Origin: Cyathus striatus
Lineage: Eukaryota; Basidiomycota; Agaricomycetes; Agaricales; Nidulariaceae
Length of the DNA: 64,000 bases
Assembly (NCBI GenBank): GCA_025738555.1
Contig: JAOVFP010000001.1
Coordinates: forward strand, 2,480,001 to 2,544,000
Direction: 5' to 3'
Shown: one piece after another, positions 24,878-37,133 of the stretch
How positions within the stretch are numbered: position 1 is the stretch's first letter
Layout: each line of letters begins with the position of its first letter
Translations under genes and position numbers: made by a program
Notes under the pieces: model-generated
Seen by the model: the letters and a program-made list of their open reading frames with translations, nothing else
What the model was told of the DNA's origin: nothing
Databases searched by the model: none

Positions 24878-24949
24878 AGTAGTGTATATTATGGGTATTA
24901 GTATATATATGTTCAGAATTTCAATAAGAGATTGAATTTGAAATTTTAA
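24878..24949 (+). other. E4 deletion scar and 3' untranslated tail
   Basis: The text GTGTAGAGTAGTGTATATTATGG and the following AT-rich stretch resemble the E8 tail after its stop codon (about 37,012-37,130: TAGTGTAGTGTAGATATT, TTGGTATATATAT). So the E4 deletion joins the Rep exon directly to the normal 3' tail. The exact breakpoint is blurred by short TATGT/GTGTA similarity. Confidence 0.6.
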
Positions 24950-25147
24950 GCAGGGGGTTTGGGGGGTGCAACCCCCCAAGAAGAAAAAAGCAGGGGTCTG
25001 GGGGCGCAGCCCCTCAGTGTTTGAAACTGGGATTAAGAAGCGGGGGATCTGGGGGGCGCAGCCCCACAGCAAGCCGTCATTCGTGTGGAGCGGAGGAGGG
25101 AGCCGACAGGCTCCTGTTCCCGTAGCGGAGCACGGGTGTAAGGCTTG

Positions 25148-26638
25148 TCTATATATAATGAGAAGAGGCCTGGGAAAGTGGATTTAGATGGAGCGTGTGA
25201 AGTCTGTTTGGGGATAGCCACAAATGGGGTGTTTGCGAGAATTTGCAGTGATTTAGATTTGGAAATAATTTGTTTTTGGAGGGAATGAATGAGATCTGAT
25301 GAGATTTGATGGCCAGATTCACATCAAAAGAAGAAATTGTGATGACAAATCACATGACTAATCAAATGACTAAGCACGCCACAATGGCTAATTGATGGCT
25401 ACACTTAGGCAACGAAATTCTGCTGCTGGCACTTCCTTTCCCTTTCCTCCCTCCTCCCTTGAGTTGTAACAGGACAATAATACATTATATATTTGTAGAT
25501 ATATACTGGGACTATAATTATTTAACTATTATGAAATTTATTATGAGTGTTGTAGTGATTTATAGTATAGTGTATTTGTTAGATTTTCAGGTATTGTGAT
25601 GTGCTGTCTACTGTAATTATATTGTGTTGGAATGTGTTCCCCCCTTGGGATTGGTACCACAATTAAATAAGGATATTTATGTGGACAACAATGGGAGTAT
25701 AATTGATAACTTATGATGTATTTGATGTATGGTGTAGTAATTTAATTATTTATAGTGGATTATGTGAAGTTTTTGTTGTTTTTCAGCAATTAATGATGAG
25801 AATATTTCATGCTCAATGTGTAATATGTGTATAATTGATGTGAATACTGGGAGTGATGATATGTAGACAAAGGATATGTGTATAGTAAATGATTTTGATG
25901 TGTGGTTTGATATTTGGGGATTGAGGAATATTGATATATACCACATGGATGATATATATGATATATCAGGAAGGATCACAATAGGATTATAATTCATAAA
26001 TAATAAATTATTTGATGGGCACTGTGGTAATGTATGGTGGATATACTAATGTTTGAGGTGTATAATTTGAGTGTAATAAATAGAAATAGGAGTATTCATT
26101 AAAATATATTTATTCTGTTCAAGGGAATGAAAATAGTGAAGACTAAACAACATGGGTGTAGATATAAAGCTACACGGGTGTAGATATAAAGCTACACGGG
26201 TGTAGATATAAAGCTACACGGGTGTAGATATAAAGCTACACGGGTGTAGATATAAAGCTACACGGGTGTAGATATAAAGCTACACGGGTGTAGATATAAA
26301 GCTACACGGGTGTAGATATAAAGCTACACGGGTGTAGATATAAAGCTACACGGGTGTAGATATAAAGCTACACGGGTGTAGATATAAAGCTACACGGGTG
26401 TAGATATAAAATACATGGGTAGATATATTTGTCATGGGTTAGCAGGGGGTTTGGGGGGTGCAACCCCCAAGAAGAAAAAAGCGGGGGTCTGGGGGTGCAG
26501 CCCCTCAGCTAAAAGAACTGGGATGAAGAAGCAGGGGGTCTGGGGGGCGCAGCCCCACAGCAAGCTGTCATCTGTGTGGAGCGGAGGAGGGAGCCGACAG
26601 GCTCCCGTACCCGTAGCGGAGCACGGGTGTAAAGCTTG
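25148..26638 (+). mobile_element. E5, non-autonomous Helitron
   Basis: Length 1,491 bp. Type-II 5' end (GAGAAGAGGCCTGGG). Then AAGCACGCCACAATGG (about 25,372), a pyrimidine tract (about 25,430), an AT-rich module, the minisatellite (26,158-26,399) and the 3' block (26,441-26,638). No gene. Confidence 0.8.
26158..26399 (+). repeat. E5 minisatellite, 11 x 22 bp
   Basis: Same unit as E3 (GTGTAG-ATATAAAG-CTACAC plus GG), although E3 and E5 have different 5' end types and are separated by E4. This suggests exchange between elements or a common recent source of the array. Confidence 0.93.
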
Positions 26639-28001
26639 TCTTATATATAATGAGAGAAGGCCTGGGAAAGTGGATATAGATGTAGCGTGGGAACGCTATT
26701 TGGGGATAGCCGGGAATGGTTTGTGAGAAATTGCGGTTTGGGGATATTTTGGAAATAGAAATATGCGTTATTTATTATTATTTACACAGATTGCCGTTTT
26801 AGGCATAATTGTTGTTTTTGGAGGGTGTTACCGTATTTGGAGGAAAGACGATGGGATCTGTTACCATTATATCACAATATATCGGATCTCTACCGCATTC
26901 AGATGAGATTTCATGGGTAGATTGGACCGAAAAGAGAAATTAAGTGACTAAGCAATTGACTAAGCACGCCACAATGGCTGATTGATGGCTGGACTTGATG
27001 CACGAAATTGTAAGTTCTGCTACTGGCACTTACTTTCCCTTCCCCCCCCCCTCTTGAGTTTATAGACCACAATAATACAGTATATATATATATTGATAGT
27101 AACAGCACTATAAAATATATTTGTAGAAATATTGGGATTTGTGGGAGGGTGATATTGAAAATTTATAGTGATTTTGAGTGTGTCAGGTGTGTTAGTTATA
27201 TATTGGTGTAATGTGTTCCCCCTTTTGATGTAATAGGATAATAGGACTATAATAATTAAAATAGATTTTAGTGTATGTATGAATATTTTGGAATTGATTC
27301 ATAGGAGAATAGATATATGAGTGTGATGTAATTTAAGTATAAAAAGTAATAGGTGTGAAATGTGAGTGAATGTGTATCAATATAAACCACACAGGTAGAT
27401 ATATTTCTGATAGTTAAGGTACAATAAATATCAAGGAGCTCTAACTGATTGATACTATTGATCTCAGGAGATAGTTGAGAGATCTATATTTTTGGGGGGG
27501 AGGGGGAGGATTTGATGGGGTGTAGATGTAAATAACATGGGTGTAGATATATAACCACACAGGTGTAGATATATAACCACACAGGTGTAGATATATAACC
27601 ACACAGGTGTAGATATATAACCACACAGGTGTAGATATATAACCACACAGGTGTAGATATATAACCACACAGGTGTAGATATATAACCACACAGGTGTAG
27701 ATATATAACCACACAGGTGTAGATATATAACCACACAGGTGTAGATATATAACCACACAGGTGTAGATATAAAATACATGGGTAGATATATGCCTCATGG
27801 GTAAGCAGGGGGTTTGGGGGGTGCAACCCCCCAAGAAGAAAAAGCAGGGGTCTGGGGGCGCAGCCCCTCAGCCTAAAGAACTGGGATGAAGAAGCAGGGG
27901 GTCTGGGGGGCGCAGCCCCACAGCAAGCTGTCATCTGTGTGGAGCGGAGGAGGGAGCTGACAGGCTCCCGTACCCGTAGCGGAGCACGGGTGTAAAGCTT
28001 G
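26639..28001 (+). mobile_element. E6, non-autonomous Helitron
   Basis: Length 1,363 bp, the shortest member. Type-II 5' end (GAGAGAAGGCCTGGG). The ~570 bp from about 26,960 to 27,530 is nearly identical to E7 (28,275-28,850). Minisatellite 27,543-27,762 and 3' block 27,804-28,001. No gene. Confidence 0.8.
27543..27762 (+). repeat. E6 minisatellite, 10 x 22 bp
   Basis: Unit GTGTAG-ATATATAA-CCACAC plus AG. This is the only array in which the two arms are not fully complementary: one A-C mismatch among six pairs. Its spacer dinucleotide is AG instead of GG. Confidence 0.92.
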
Positions 28002-29758
28002 TCTATATATAATGAGAGAAGGCCTGGGAAAGTGGATATAGATGTAGCGTGGGAACGCTAATTGGGGATAGCTGTTTTGGGAATCCCGATAGCTGCTTTC
28101 AGAATCCCCGGAAGATAACCACGGATGGTTTGTGGGAGATTGCTATATTTAGGAATGACTGTTTTTGAACAAGATTGATGAGATTTAGATGAGATTTAGA
28201 TGAGATTCAGATCTGTTACCATATTTTGATGGATCAGCTTAAACCTAAAAGAGAAATTAAATTACAAAGCAAATGACAAAGCACGCCACAATGGCTGTTT
28301 GATGGCTGGACTTGATGCACGAAATTGTAAGTTCTGCTACTGGCACTTCCTTTCCCTTCCCCCCCCCTCTTGAGTTTATAGACCACAATAATACAGTATA
28401 TATATATATTGATAGTAACAGCACTATAAAATATATTTGTAGAAATATTGGGATTTGTGGGAGGGTGATATTGAAAATTTATAGTGATTTTGAGTGTGTC
28501 AGGTGTGTTAGTTATATATTGGTGTAATGTGTTCCCCCTTTTGATGTAATAGGATAATAGGACTATAATAATTAAAATAGATTTTAGTGTATGTATGAAT
28601 ATTTTGGAATTGATTCATAGGAGAATAGATATATGAGTGTGATGTAATTAAAGTATAAAAAGTAATAGGTGTGAAATGTGAATGAATGTTTATCAATATA
28701 AACCACACAGGTAGATATATTTCTGATAGTTAAGGTACAATAAATATCAAGGAGCTCTAACTGATTGATACTATTGATCTCAGGAGATAGTTGAGAGATC
28801 TATATTTTTGGGGGGGAGGGGGAGGATTTGATGGGGTGTAGATGTAAATAACATCTGTGTAGATATAAGCTACACAGGTGTAAATATGGTGTTTTGTGTG
28901 AGAATAGAGGACATGTGAGGATGTGGCATGTGCATGAATTGGAGATGGTGGAAGGCACATGCACGATAATGTGGTGTGATTAATGGAGATTGCATTGGGT
29001 GGAAGTAGATGAATGTGAACTGAGTACAAATGTTCATCCTTTTCAGGGAGATCTGCAATTGTTGTGAGTAGGACAACAAACAACAGAAGATCAAGGGTTC
29101 ACCAAAAGAAAGAATGTGTATATCAGATAGGATATCCTGAAGAGGGACAGTTTCTGAGTGTAATAAATAGAAATAGAAGTATTCATTAAAATATATTTAT
29201 TCTGTTCAAGGTAATGAAAATAGTGAAGACTAAACAACACGGGTGTAGATATAACCTACACGGGTGTAGATATAACCTACACGGGTGTAGATATAACCTA
29301 CACGGGTGTAGATATAACCTACACGGGTGTAGATATAACCTACACGGGTGTAGATATAACCTACACGGGTGTAGATATAACCTACACGGGTGTAGATATA
29401 ACCTACACGGGTGTAGATATAACCTACACGGGTGTAGATATAACCTACACGGGTGTAGATATAACCTACACGGGTGTAGATATAACCTACACGGGTGTAG
29501 ATATAAAATACATGGGTGTAGATATAAAATACATGGGTAGATATATTTGTCATGGGTCAGTGGGGGGTTTGGGGGGTGCAACCCCCCAAGAAGAGGAAAA
29601 GTGGGGGTCTGGGGGCGCAGCCCCTCAGCCAAAAGAACTGGGATTAAGAAGCGGGGGGTCTGGGGGGCGCAGCCCCACAGCAAGCTGTCATCTGAGTGGA
29701 GCGGAGGAGGGAGCCGACAGGCTCCCGTACCCGTAGCGGAGCACGGGTGTAAAGCTTG
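28002..29758 (+). mobile_element. E7, non-autonomous Helitron
   Basis: Length 1,757 bp. Type-II 5' end. It shares ~570 bp with E6, then carries the ~270-bp module also found in E1, E2 and E3 (28,885-29,155), the minisatellite (29,245-29,496) and the 3' block (29,559-29,758). No gene. Confidence 0.8.
29245..29496 (+). repeat. E7 minisatellite, 12 x 21 bp
   Basis: Unit GTGTAG-ATATAAC-CTACAC plus GG: the stem of E3/E5 with the loop of E1. Two diverged units ending in AATACATGGGT follow. Confidence 0.93.
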
Positions 29759-31006
29759 TCTATATATAATGAGAAGAGGCCTGGGAATTTGGATTTAGAT
29801 GGAGCGTGTGAAGTCTGTTTGGGGATAGCCGCAAATGGGGTGTTTGCGAGAATTTGCAGTGATTTAGATTTAGAAATAATTTGTTTTTGGGAGGGAATGG
29901 ATGAGATCTGATGAGATTGATGAGATCTGCAAACCAAAAAGAGAAATTAAATGACAAAGCAAGTGACTAAGCAAATGACTAAGCTTTTGAAATTCTCAAA
30001 ATGGTTTCCATGGCTCAAGTGCTGCACTGCAATGACTAAGTGCGCCCGCGCGCGCGCTCGCCGCGCCACATTGCTGCAATGCTGCTGCCCTTTCCCCTGC
30101 TCCCCCCACTTTTCCCCCTCGATCTTTTGGCCCCCCCTATCGTACTGTAAGTGTTTAGGCACTATATTGCTTCATGCTGACTGAAATTTCGCATTTTTTG
30201 GCAGCCCCTGCACCATTCTATAGTGCATTCTTTGCATTTCTGCGAGTTTTTGGCTATTTTTTTGGCTTTAAAAATAAGAAAATACAGCAACCTTTTGCAT
30301 CTTTTGCTCCCTCCACCCTCCCCCCCCCCTGTATTTTTTGACCTCACTATCCCACTGTATGTGTTTAGGATCTTTATTGCTTCATGCTGACTGAAACTTC
30401 GCATTTTTTGGCAGCCACTGCACCATTCTATAGTGCTTTCCTTGCATTTCTCCGAGTTTTTTTGGTTTTTTTTTTTTACAGGTTACCCCCCTTGGACCCC
30501 TTTCTGGACCTTGGACTCTTGGACTCTTGGACTCTTGGACTCTTGGCTCTGGACTCTGGCTATCTGGCTCTCTCTGGCTCTCTCTGACTTTCTGGCTTTC
30601 TGGCTATCTGGCTTCCTGGCTTCTTTGGTTTGTGTTTAAGGTAGAGACTGTGTTTTTGGCTGCAGCCGTCTCAGGCATTACAGTGGCAGGAGAATTGGCA
30701 GACCAAGGTGAAGTGCAGTGAAGTCCTACCTACCTGGCCTCTCTTTACGAGTGTTTGCCGGTTGCAACGCAGCTCAACATATATTCATATATATTAGAGT
30801 TGGGACCACTCTCTGTGCACAGTGTGTAGGGAGATTGGTGTGGCCTATTTTTCAGTTGCCCCCCTTCCTCTTTAGGAAGTAGCTCCATTTTCAACTACCA
30901 CTGTTCCCACCGATTTCGCTTTTTCTTTGTGTTACTGGGATAGCCCAGCTGGACCAAACAACTGCTCTATTTTTTCACAAGGTACAGCAAAAATTCTGGA
31001 GAATTC

Positions 31007-34000
31007 ATGTATGTTTTTTCGCTTCCCCTAAAATGTGGCAGAACATGTACTAATAAAACTGCTAAAAGGGCAACTCCCAACAGCTTGGCAGAGGAGGCTC
31101 GCATGAATGTGCGGCAGGCTGAACGTGATGCACGTGTATTGGACAGCCCAGAAAATAGGCGTGTACCACTGCCTGCTGAAGCTCCAGCCCAACCAGTGTA
31201 TCGCCATCTTCCAGCTGATTTGGAAGCCAGGCTTATGAGTCTTCCTCCCTTACTGCCACCCATTGGTAGGGGAAGAAGGGGTAGACAACATGGAGCTCAG
31301 GAAGAAAATTCACGTGCATTGAATGGTCCTGAAAATATGCAAGTACCTCGCCCTGCTGAGGCTCCAGTCCAACCAGCATATCACCACCTTCCTGCTGATT
31401 TGGAAGCTATGCAGGTGGATCTTCCTCCCTTACTGCCACTCATTGGTAGGGGAACAGTTAGACAACATGGAGCTCAGGAGGGAAATTCACATGCATTGCA
31501 TGGTCCTGAAAATTTGCAAGTGCCTCCACCTGCTGAGGCTCCAGCTCCACCTGCATTTTACCATCTTCCTGCTGATTTGGAAGCCATGCGTGTCAGTCTT
31601 CCTCCCTTACTGCCACCCATTGGGAGGGGAAGGGGTAGACATAGAGCTCAAGAGGGAATTAATAATAATGAAGCTCCTCCAAATCATCAAAATTTACAAT
31701 GGATACCTCCAATTGTTGCACAGGCAATTCACCCACATCATCACCATCAACATATTCAACATGTTGACAATATTCCACCACAAAATATTCCCCACATCAA
31801 TGCACCTCCCCACCAGCTGTTTCCAATGTGCAATTGAATCCTCAAATAATTGAGGAGGCTATTATTGCTCCTCCATATTCCCCCTCAAAATGTACAACAG
31901 GCTGCACATATTCCTGAGCCAGTAATTCCTCCTCCTCTAGCTATTCCCCAGCACATCTTTCCACCTCCTCCAGCTGAGCCCTTGCCTCCACCTCCACACA
32001 ACAATGAAGGTATTCATTGGATGCCACCAGTCCTGCTACCTAACCCCCTGCCAGTATGTCATTTTTTTAAATGTTTTAATTAACTATTTTAAATACTGTT
32101 TAAAAGATCAATGCACCTGATATTCTGGCTGCTCCTCAAAATATTCATCAGAGTGTTCCTGTTCTCTTCCAGGTTAATCAACAACATCCTCCAAATGCAC
32201 AAGTAAATGCTCCTGCTCCTGCATCTGTTCTGCGATTCCGAGTTAATCCACAACCTCCTTTAAATATTCAAGGAAATGTTCCAGCTCCTGCCCCTGCCCC
32301 TGCCCCTGCCCCTGCCCCTGCTCCTGTTCCCCCTTTCCAAATTAATCTTCCACCTGTTCCTGCTCCCCCTCAGCCATTCCAGGCTCCAGCTCCAGCTCCT
32401 GCTCATCCATTGCATGTTGTTCGGCAGAATTCTCCTGAAGTTCAAAATTATCCTGTTCTTCGATGGATTCCTCCTGTGATTCCAGCTCCTCCTCCTCCAG
32501 CTCCTCCTCCTCCTCCTCCCCTCCTTTGCAACGTCATTTCATTCAACAAATTCCTGCTGTATGTGTTTCCCACAGCTCTTATCTATCTATCATGATATAT
32601 TAATACTAATACATATTATAGCCTCCCATATTTTTTGAGTGGGATGCACATATGGCAGCATTACCAGCTCCACCACCACAGTTTCATCAAAACATGTTCA
32701 TTGTTGACATACCAGGTATTCCTCCACCTCCACCACCACCTCCTCATATTCCTATTGCCCGCCAACCATTTGATTGCAATTGGCCAAAATTCACACTTGG
32801 GCCATTCACGGATGTCTGTCCAGACTGTAATGCCTTGCATTGGAAGGCTGAACGTTTGACTGCTTCCACCAGGGAGCGCCTTCAATTTGGAAGTTGCTGT
32901 CTGACTGGAAAGGTTAAACTTCCAGGCTGGGGGCAATCTCCCAGAGAGTTGATGGAGCTGCTTGCTAAGAACGGAAACAAAAATTTCCAGGACAATATTC
33001 GTCAATACAACTGTGCCTTTGCCATGACTTCAATGGGAGTTGAGAAAAATGCTTCCATCCAGGCAGGAGGTCCATATGTTTTCAAAATTGGAGGTCGAGT
33101 TACTCATTTTGCTGGATCACTCCTACCTCGCCAAGGTCTTCCCAGAAAATATGCTCAGCTGTACATTCATGATCCAGCTGAGGCACCTTCAGCTCAGGAT
33201 CGAATCAATGGTCATCCAGCAAATCGTCATCTTAACATGGATGTTAATGTCATGAGAATATTGGAAGATGTTCTCTATCGTCATCATCCAGGTGCATCAG
33301 TCTATCGGAAGGCCTATGAGGAAATACGGAACAATAACCCTGCTCGCAATTGTCGCCTTGCCATTTGTCGTCCTGTAGGCACAGACCGGCGGCGATACAA
33401 TGTTCCAACAGCAAATGAGATTGCAGTTCTTCTGCTTGGTGATGGTGATAGGGTGGAGGGACCTCGCGAAATTATCATGCATCGCCTTGATGGTGCACTG
33501 GAGAGAATCAGTGAAGTGAATGCAATGTATTGGTCATTTCACTATCCAATCCTGTTCCCACAAGGTCAACTTGGATGGCAGCCTGGCATTCTATATCATG
33601 GTGTGGAGGAGGTCGATAATGTGGATCATGTGCCCAACAGGGCACCAGGAGAGGAGGAGGATGCACCCACAACAAGGAAGCGCAAGCATGTCTCACAAAT
33701 TGAGCATTTTCGCTATTACATCCATCCACGCATTGGTGAGAATCTTCATCAATTCAGGACAAAGAAGCTGTTTCAGGAGTATGGTGTGGATACATGGGCA
33801 TGCACTGAGCAGGGTCGGTTGCGTTGGATTGAAGGTCATCAATCAGAGATTCGTGCTGAAACCTATCAGGGAATTGTAGATGCCATTGCAGTTAATCCAG
33901 ATGTGCAAGGGGAAGAACTTGGGAAAAGGGTGATCATTCCATCAAGTTTTGCAGGAAGCACTCGATTCATGCAGCAGAACTGTCAGGATGCACTGGCCAT

Positions 34001-37000
34001 CAATCGCCACTTTAAGTTTCCAGACTACTTCCTCACAGTCACCATGGATCCCCATCACCCAGATGTGAAGAGTGCCTTGCCTGATGGAGTGGAAGCTCAT
34101 GATCGGCCAGATATTGTGGTTCGGGTGTTTCGTCAAATTCAACAGCAGATCATCCGAGATATCTATCAGGAGGGCATCTTTGGACAGTGTGTTGCACATA
34201 TCCATACCATTGAATACCAGAAGCGTGGACTGCCACACATGCATTTAATTGTGTTTGTGGCTCCTGAGGACAAGTTGCGCACTCCAGAGGACATTGACAG
34301 CATGATCACTGCTGAACTTCCTGATCCTGAGACTGAACCTGAGCTGTATGATTTGATTCTGAGAACCATGATTCACAAACCCTGTGGTCCTGGCAGCAAT
34401 CAGTCATGCATGGAGGGTGGCAAGTGCTCAAAGGGATTTCCAAAGGCTTATCGGGATGAGACCATCATCACAGATGATTCATATTCTGTTCTGAGAAGGA
34501 GGGAAATCACCAGATTTCAGCCCATGACCAGGGATGGGACTCCAGTGAATAACTGCTGGGTTGTGCCATACAATCGATATCTGTCATGGAAGTACCGGTG
34601 CCACATTAATGTTGAATGCATTGCATCAATCAAGGCCATCAAGTACATTTACAAGTACATTTTCAAAGGCCATGATCGTGCTACAGTGGAGTTTTCACAG
34701 GAACTGAATGAGATGAAGACATTCTTTGATGCTCGCTATGTCTCTCCCTGTGAGGCTCTGTGGCGACTGTTTGCATTTAAATTGCATGAAGAGGTCCCAA
34801 ATGTAGTTCGGCTGTCAATTCATCTTCCAAATGAGCAGTCTGTTATATATGATCAGAATGCTGAAGATGTGCGGGAGGTGGTAGAGCGTGCATCAACACA
34901 AGATACAACTCTTACTGCTTACTTTAAGGCCAACATTCAATACCCAGCAGCACGAGAAGTTCTGTACCAGGACATGCCCAATACCTTTGTGTGGAATAAA
35001 ACTGAGCGCACATGGACAGTTCGTCAGCGAGGATTTGCCATTGGACAGACATACTTTGTTCATCCAAATGCTGGGGAGCGATTCTACCTGCGAACATTGC
35101 TGACAGTGGTTAAGGGTGCAAAATCATTTGCAGACTTGCGAACAGTTGATGGAGTTGTGCATCCGACATTCAGACAGGCGTGTCTGGCTTTAGGCCTTCT
35201 GCAGGATGATGGTGAATGGAGAGAGTGTTTGCGAGATGCTGCTGCTATGAAGACAGGTTATCAGCTGCGCAGCCTGTTTGGGACGATTCTTCGAGACTGT
35301 GGACCTGTGGACTATGTGGGACTCTGGAATCAATTTAAGGAGCACATCTGTGATGATCTGGGACACATCATTCGAACACACCTTCATCTTGCAGATCCTA
35401 CAGAGCAACAAATCTATGATTATGGGCTGTACCTGATTGATAAATTTCTAATAAGTTCTGGCAAGACTCTGTCAGAATGGAAAGATATGCCACTACCAAC
35501 AGAGAACTGGCGCGAACGGGAGCAGCAAGCCAACAACAGGATGGAAGATCGGACAAACAATCCATTGATTGCAGTATACACTGCATACAATGAAGTGGAA
35601 CAGCATGCTTTGGGTCAGGAGCGACTGGCAACTTTGAATGAGGAGCAGCGTGCAGCCTTTGATCAGATAGTGCAGGCCATTGAATTGAAAACTGGGGAAC
35701 TGTTCTTCTTGCATGGCCCTGGAGGAACAGGAAAGACCTATGTGTACAACACACTATGCTATTACCTTCGGGGGGAGGGAAAGATAGTGATTGTTGTTGC
35801 ATCATCAGGGATTGCTGCTCTTCTGATTATTGGAGGGCGAACAGCTCACTCTGTGTTCAAGATTCCAATTGACATCAATGAGACATCAATGTGCAATATT
35901 GCATGGAACTCTGATCTGGCTGGGCTAATTAAGAAGGCAGATGTTGTGATTTGGGATGAGGCACCAATGCAGCACCGACATATCCATGAGGCAGTGAGCC
36001 GTACTTTCAAAGACCTTCGTCGTGATGAGCGACCATTTGGAGGATGCACTGTGGTGTTTGGAGGTGACTGGCAACAAATCCTTCCTGTGGTGGTGCGAGG
36101 GAGCCGACCTCAAATTGTGTCAGCATGCCTTCAGAGATCTGATCTTTGGGCAGACATTACAGTAATTCACTTGCGACGTAACATGCGATTGAATGTGGAG
36201 AATGAATCTGAACGACAATTTGCTGAGTGGCAACTGGGTGTTGGACATGGAGAGCACACTATTAATGAGGATATCCAAATTCCAAACCACTTCAAGTGCA
36301 CTTCCAATACTGTGGAGTCACTGATTTCGACAATCTACCCTGGACTTTCATTAGCTGAAGGACATGGTGATGAGTACTATGCAGAGCGAACGATTCTGTC
36401 AAGTCGAAATGATGATGTGGATGCTCTGAACTCTCAGATTCTGTCTTCATTCCCAGGGAGGTGACTTCACTACACAGTGCAGATACACTTCCAGATGATC
36501 ATGGGTATAATGGGGAGCTTCTTTACCCTGTGGAGTACCTGAACACGATCAACTGCTCTGGATTACCACTGGCACACTTGGAATTGAAGATTGGATGTCC
36601 TGTAATGGTACTTGAAACCTGAGTGTTTCAGATGGAGTGTGCAATGGAAGCCGTGGAGTGATTACAGCAATATGAAACCGAGTGTTAGAAGTTCGATTAT
36701 TAACTGGGGAAAAGAGAGGATCACGAGTGTTCATACCACGGATGAAGATTGAACCATCTGCTTCACAAGTGCCATTCCGGTTTTGTCGACACCAGTTTCC
36801 TGTTCGACTTGCATTTGCGATGACGATCAATAAATCACAAGGACAGTCAGTTTCTCATGTTGGATTGGATCTTCGAAATGGGGTGTTTACTCATGGACAG
36901 TTTTATGTTGGAGTGTCTCGAGTTCGATCTGTTCATCAGATGAAGATGATTTGGGATGCTCGAAGTGAAGAAGCTGTAACGAAGAATATAGTGTACCCTG

Positions 37001-37014
37001 AAGTGTTACTTTAG
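31007..37014 (+). pseudogene. Helitron Rep-helicase transposase, nearly complete but frameshifted
   Basis: Same exon plan as E4: AT (31007-31008) joined to G31069, with introns 31009-31068, 32054-32106 and 32559-32621. The last exon is open for 1,270 codons (32652-36464). Numbered from codon 32652, it has a zinc motif C56/C59/C82/C83, Rep motif FLTVTMDPHHPD (~460), HUH H529-M-H531 and tyrosines Y667 and Y669. A Pif1-type helicase follows: Walker A GPGGTGKT (1022-1029), Walker B WDEAP (D1102) and GGDWQQILPVV. The usual C-terminal motif (AFAMTINKSQGQS, VGVSRVR) lies downstream in another frame (about 36,820-36,930). Breaks: a frameshift at about 36,461, another at about 36,614 and TGA at 36,673. 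Compensating indels also occur in the proline-rich exons (about 31,812, 31,873 and 32,520). It has three LPADLEA repeats against two in E4. Assembly error cannot be excluded. Confidence 0.82.
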
Positions 37015-37133
37015 TGTAGTGTAGATATTGTAGATATTGTAGATATTTTTAGTGTATGTTATAGATATTGGTATATATATTTATTGACTATGTGTGTTCA
37101 TAATTGAAAAAGGAATTGTTGAGTGAAATATTT

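Larger units (their letters stand above)
19681..25147 (+). mobile_element. E4, Helitron with internally deleted transposase gene
   Basis: Length 5,467 bp. Type-I 5' end almost identical to E1 and E3. From about 19,890 it is homologous to E8. It contains a ~200-bp tandem duplication in the leader (about 20,060 and about 20,260, each with CTGTATGTGTTT ... GGCAGC ... TTGCATTTCTGCGAGTTTT), a CTTGG-type microsatellite, the Rep gene (20,908-24,877), a short AT-rich tail and the 3' hairpin block (24,950-25,147). Relative to E8, everything from just after the Rep tyrosines to the 3' untranslated tail is missing. Confidence 0.82.

Noticed and set aside
32559..32575. Splice GTATGTGTTTCCCACAG in E8
   Set aside because: 17 nt is too short. 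The paralogous intron in E4 and the later TATTATAG acceptor support the 63-nt intron.
36461..36477. Tiny intron explaining the E8 frameshift (GTGACT...CACAG)
   Set aside because: Only about 17 nt, far below fungal intron size, and the skipped codons fit the conserved helicase sequence in the shifted frame.
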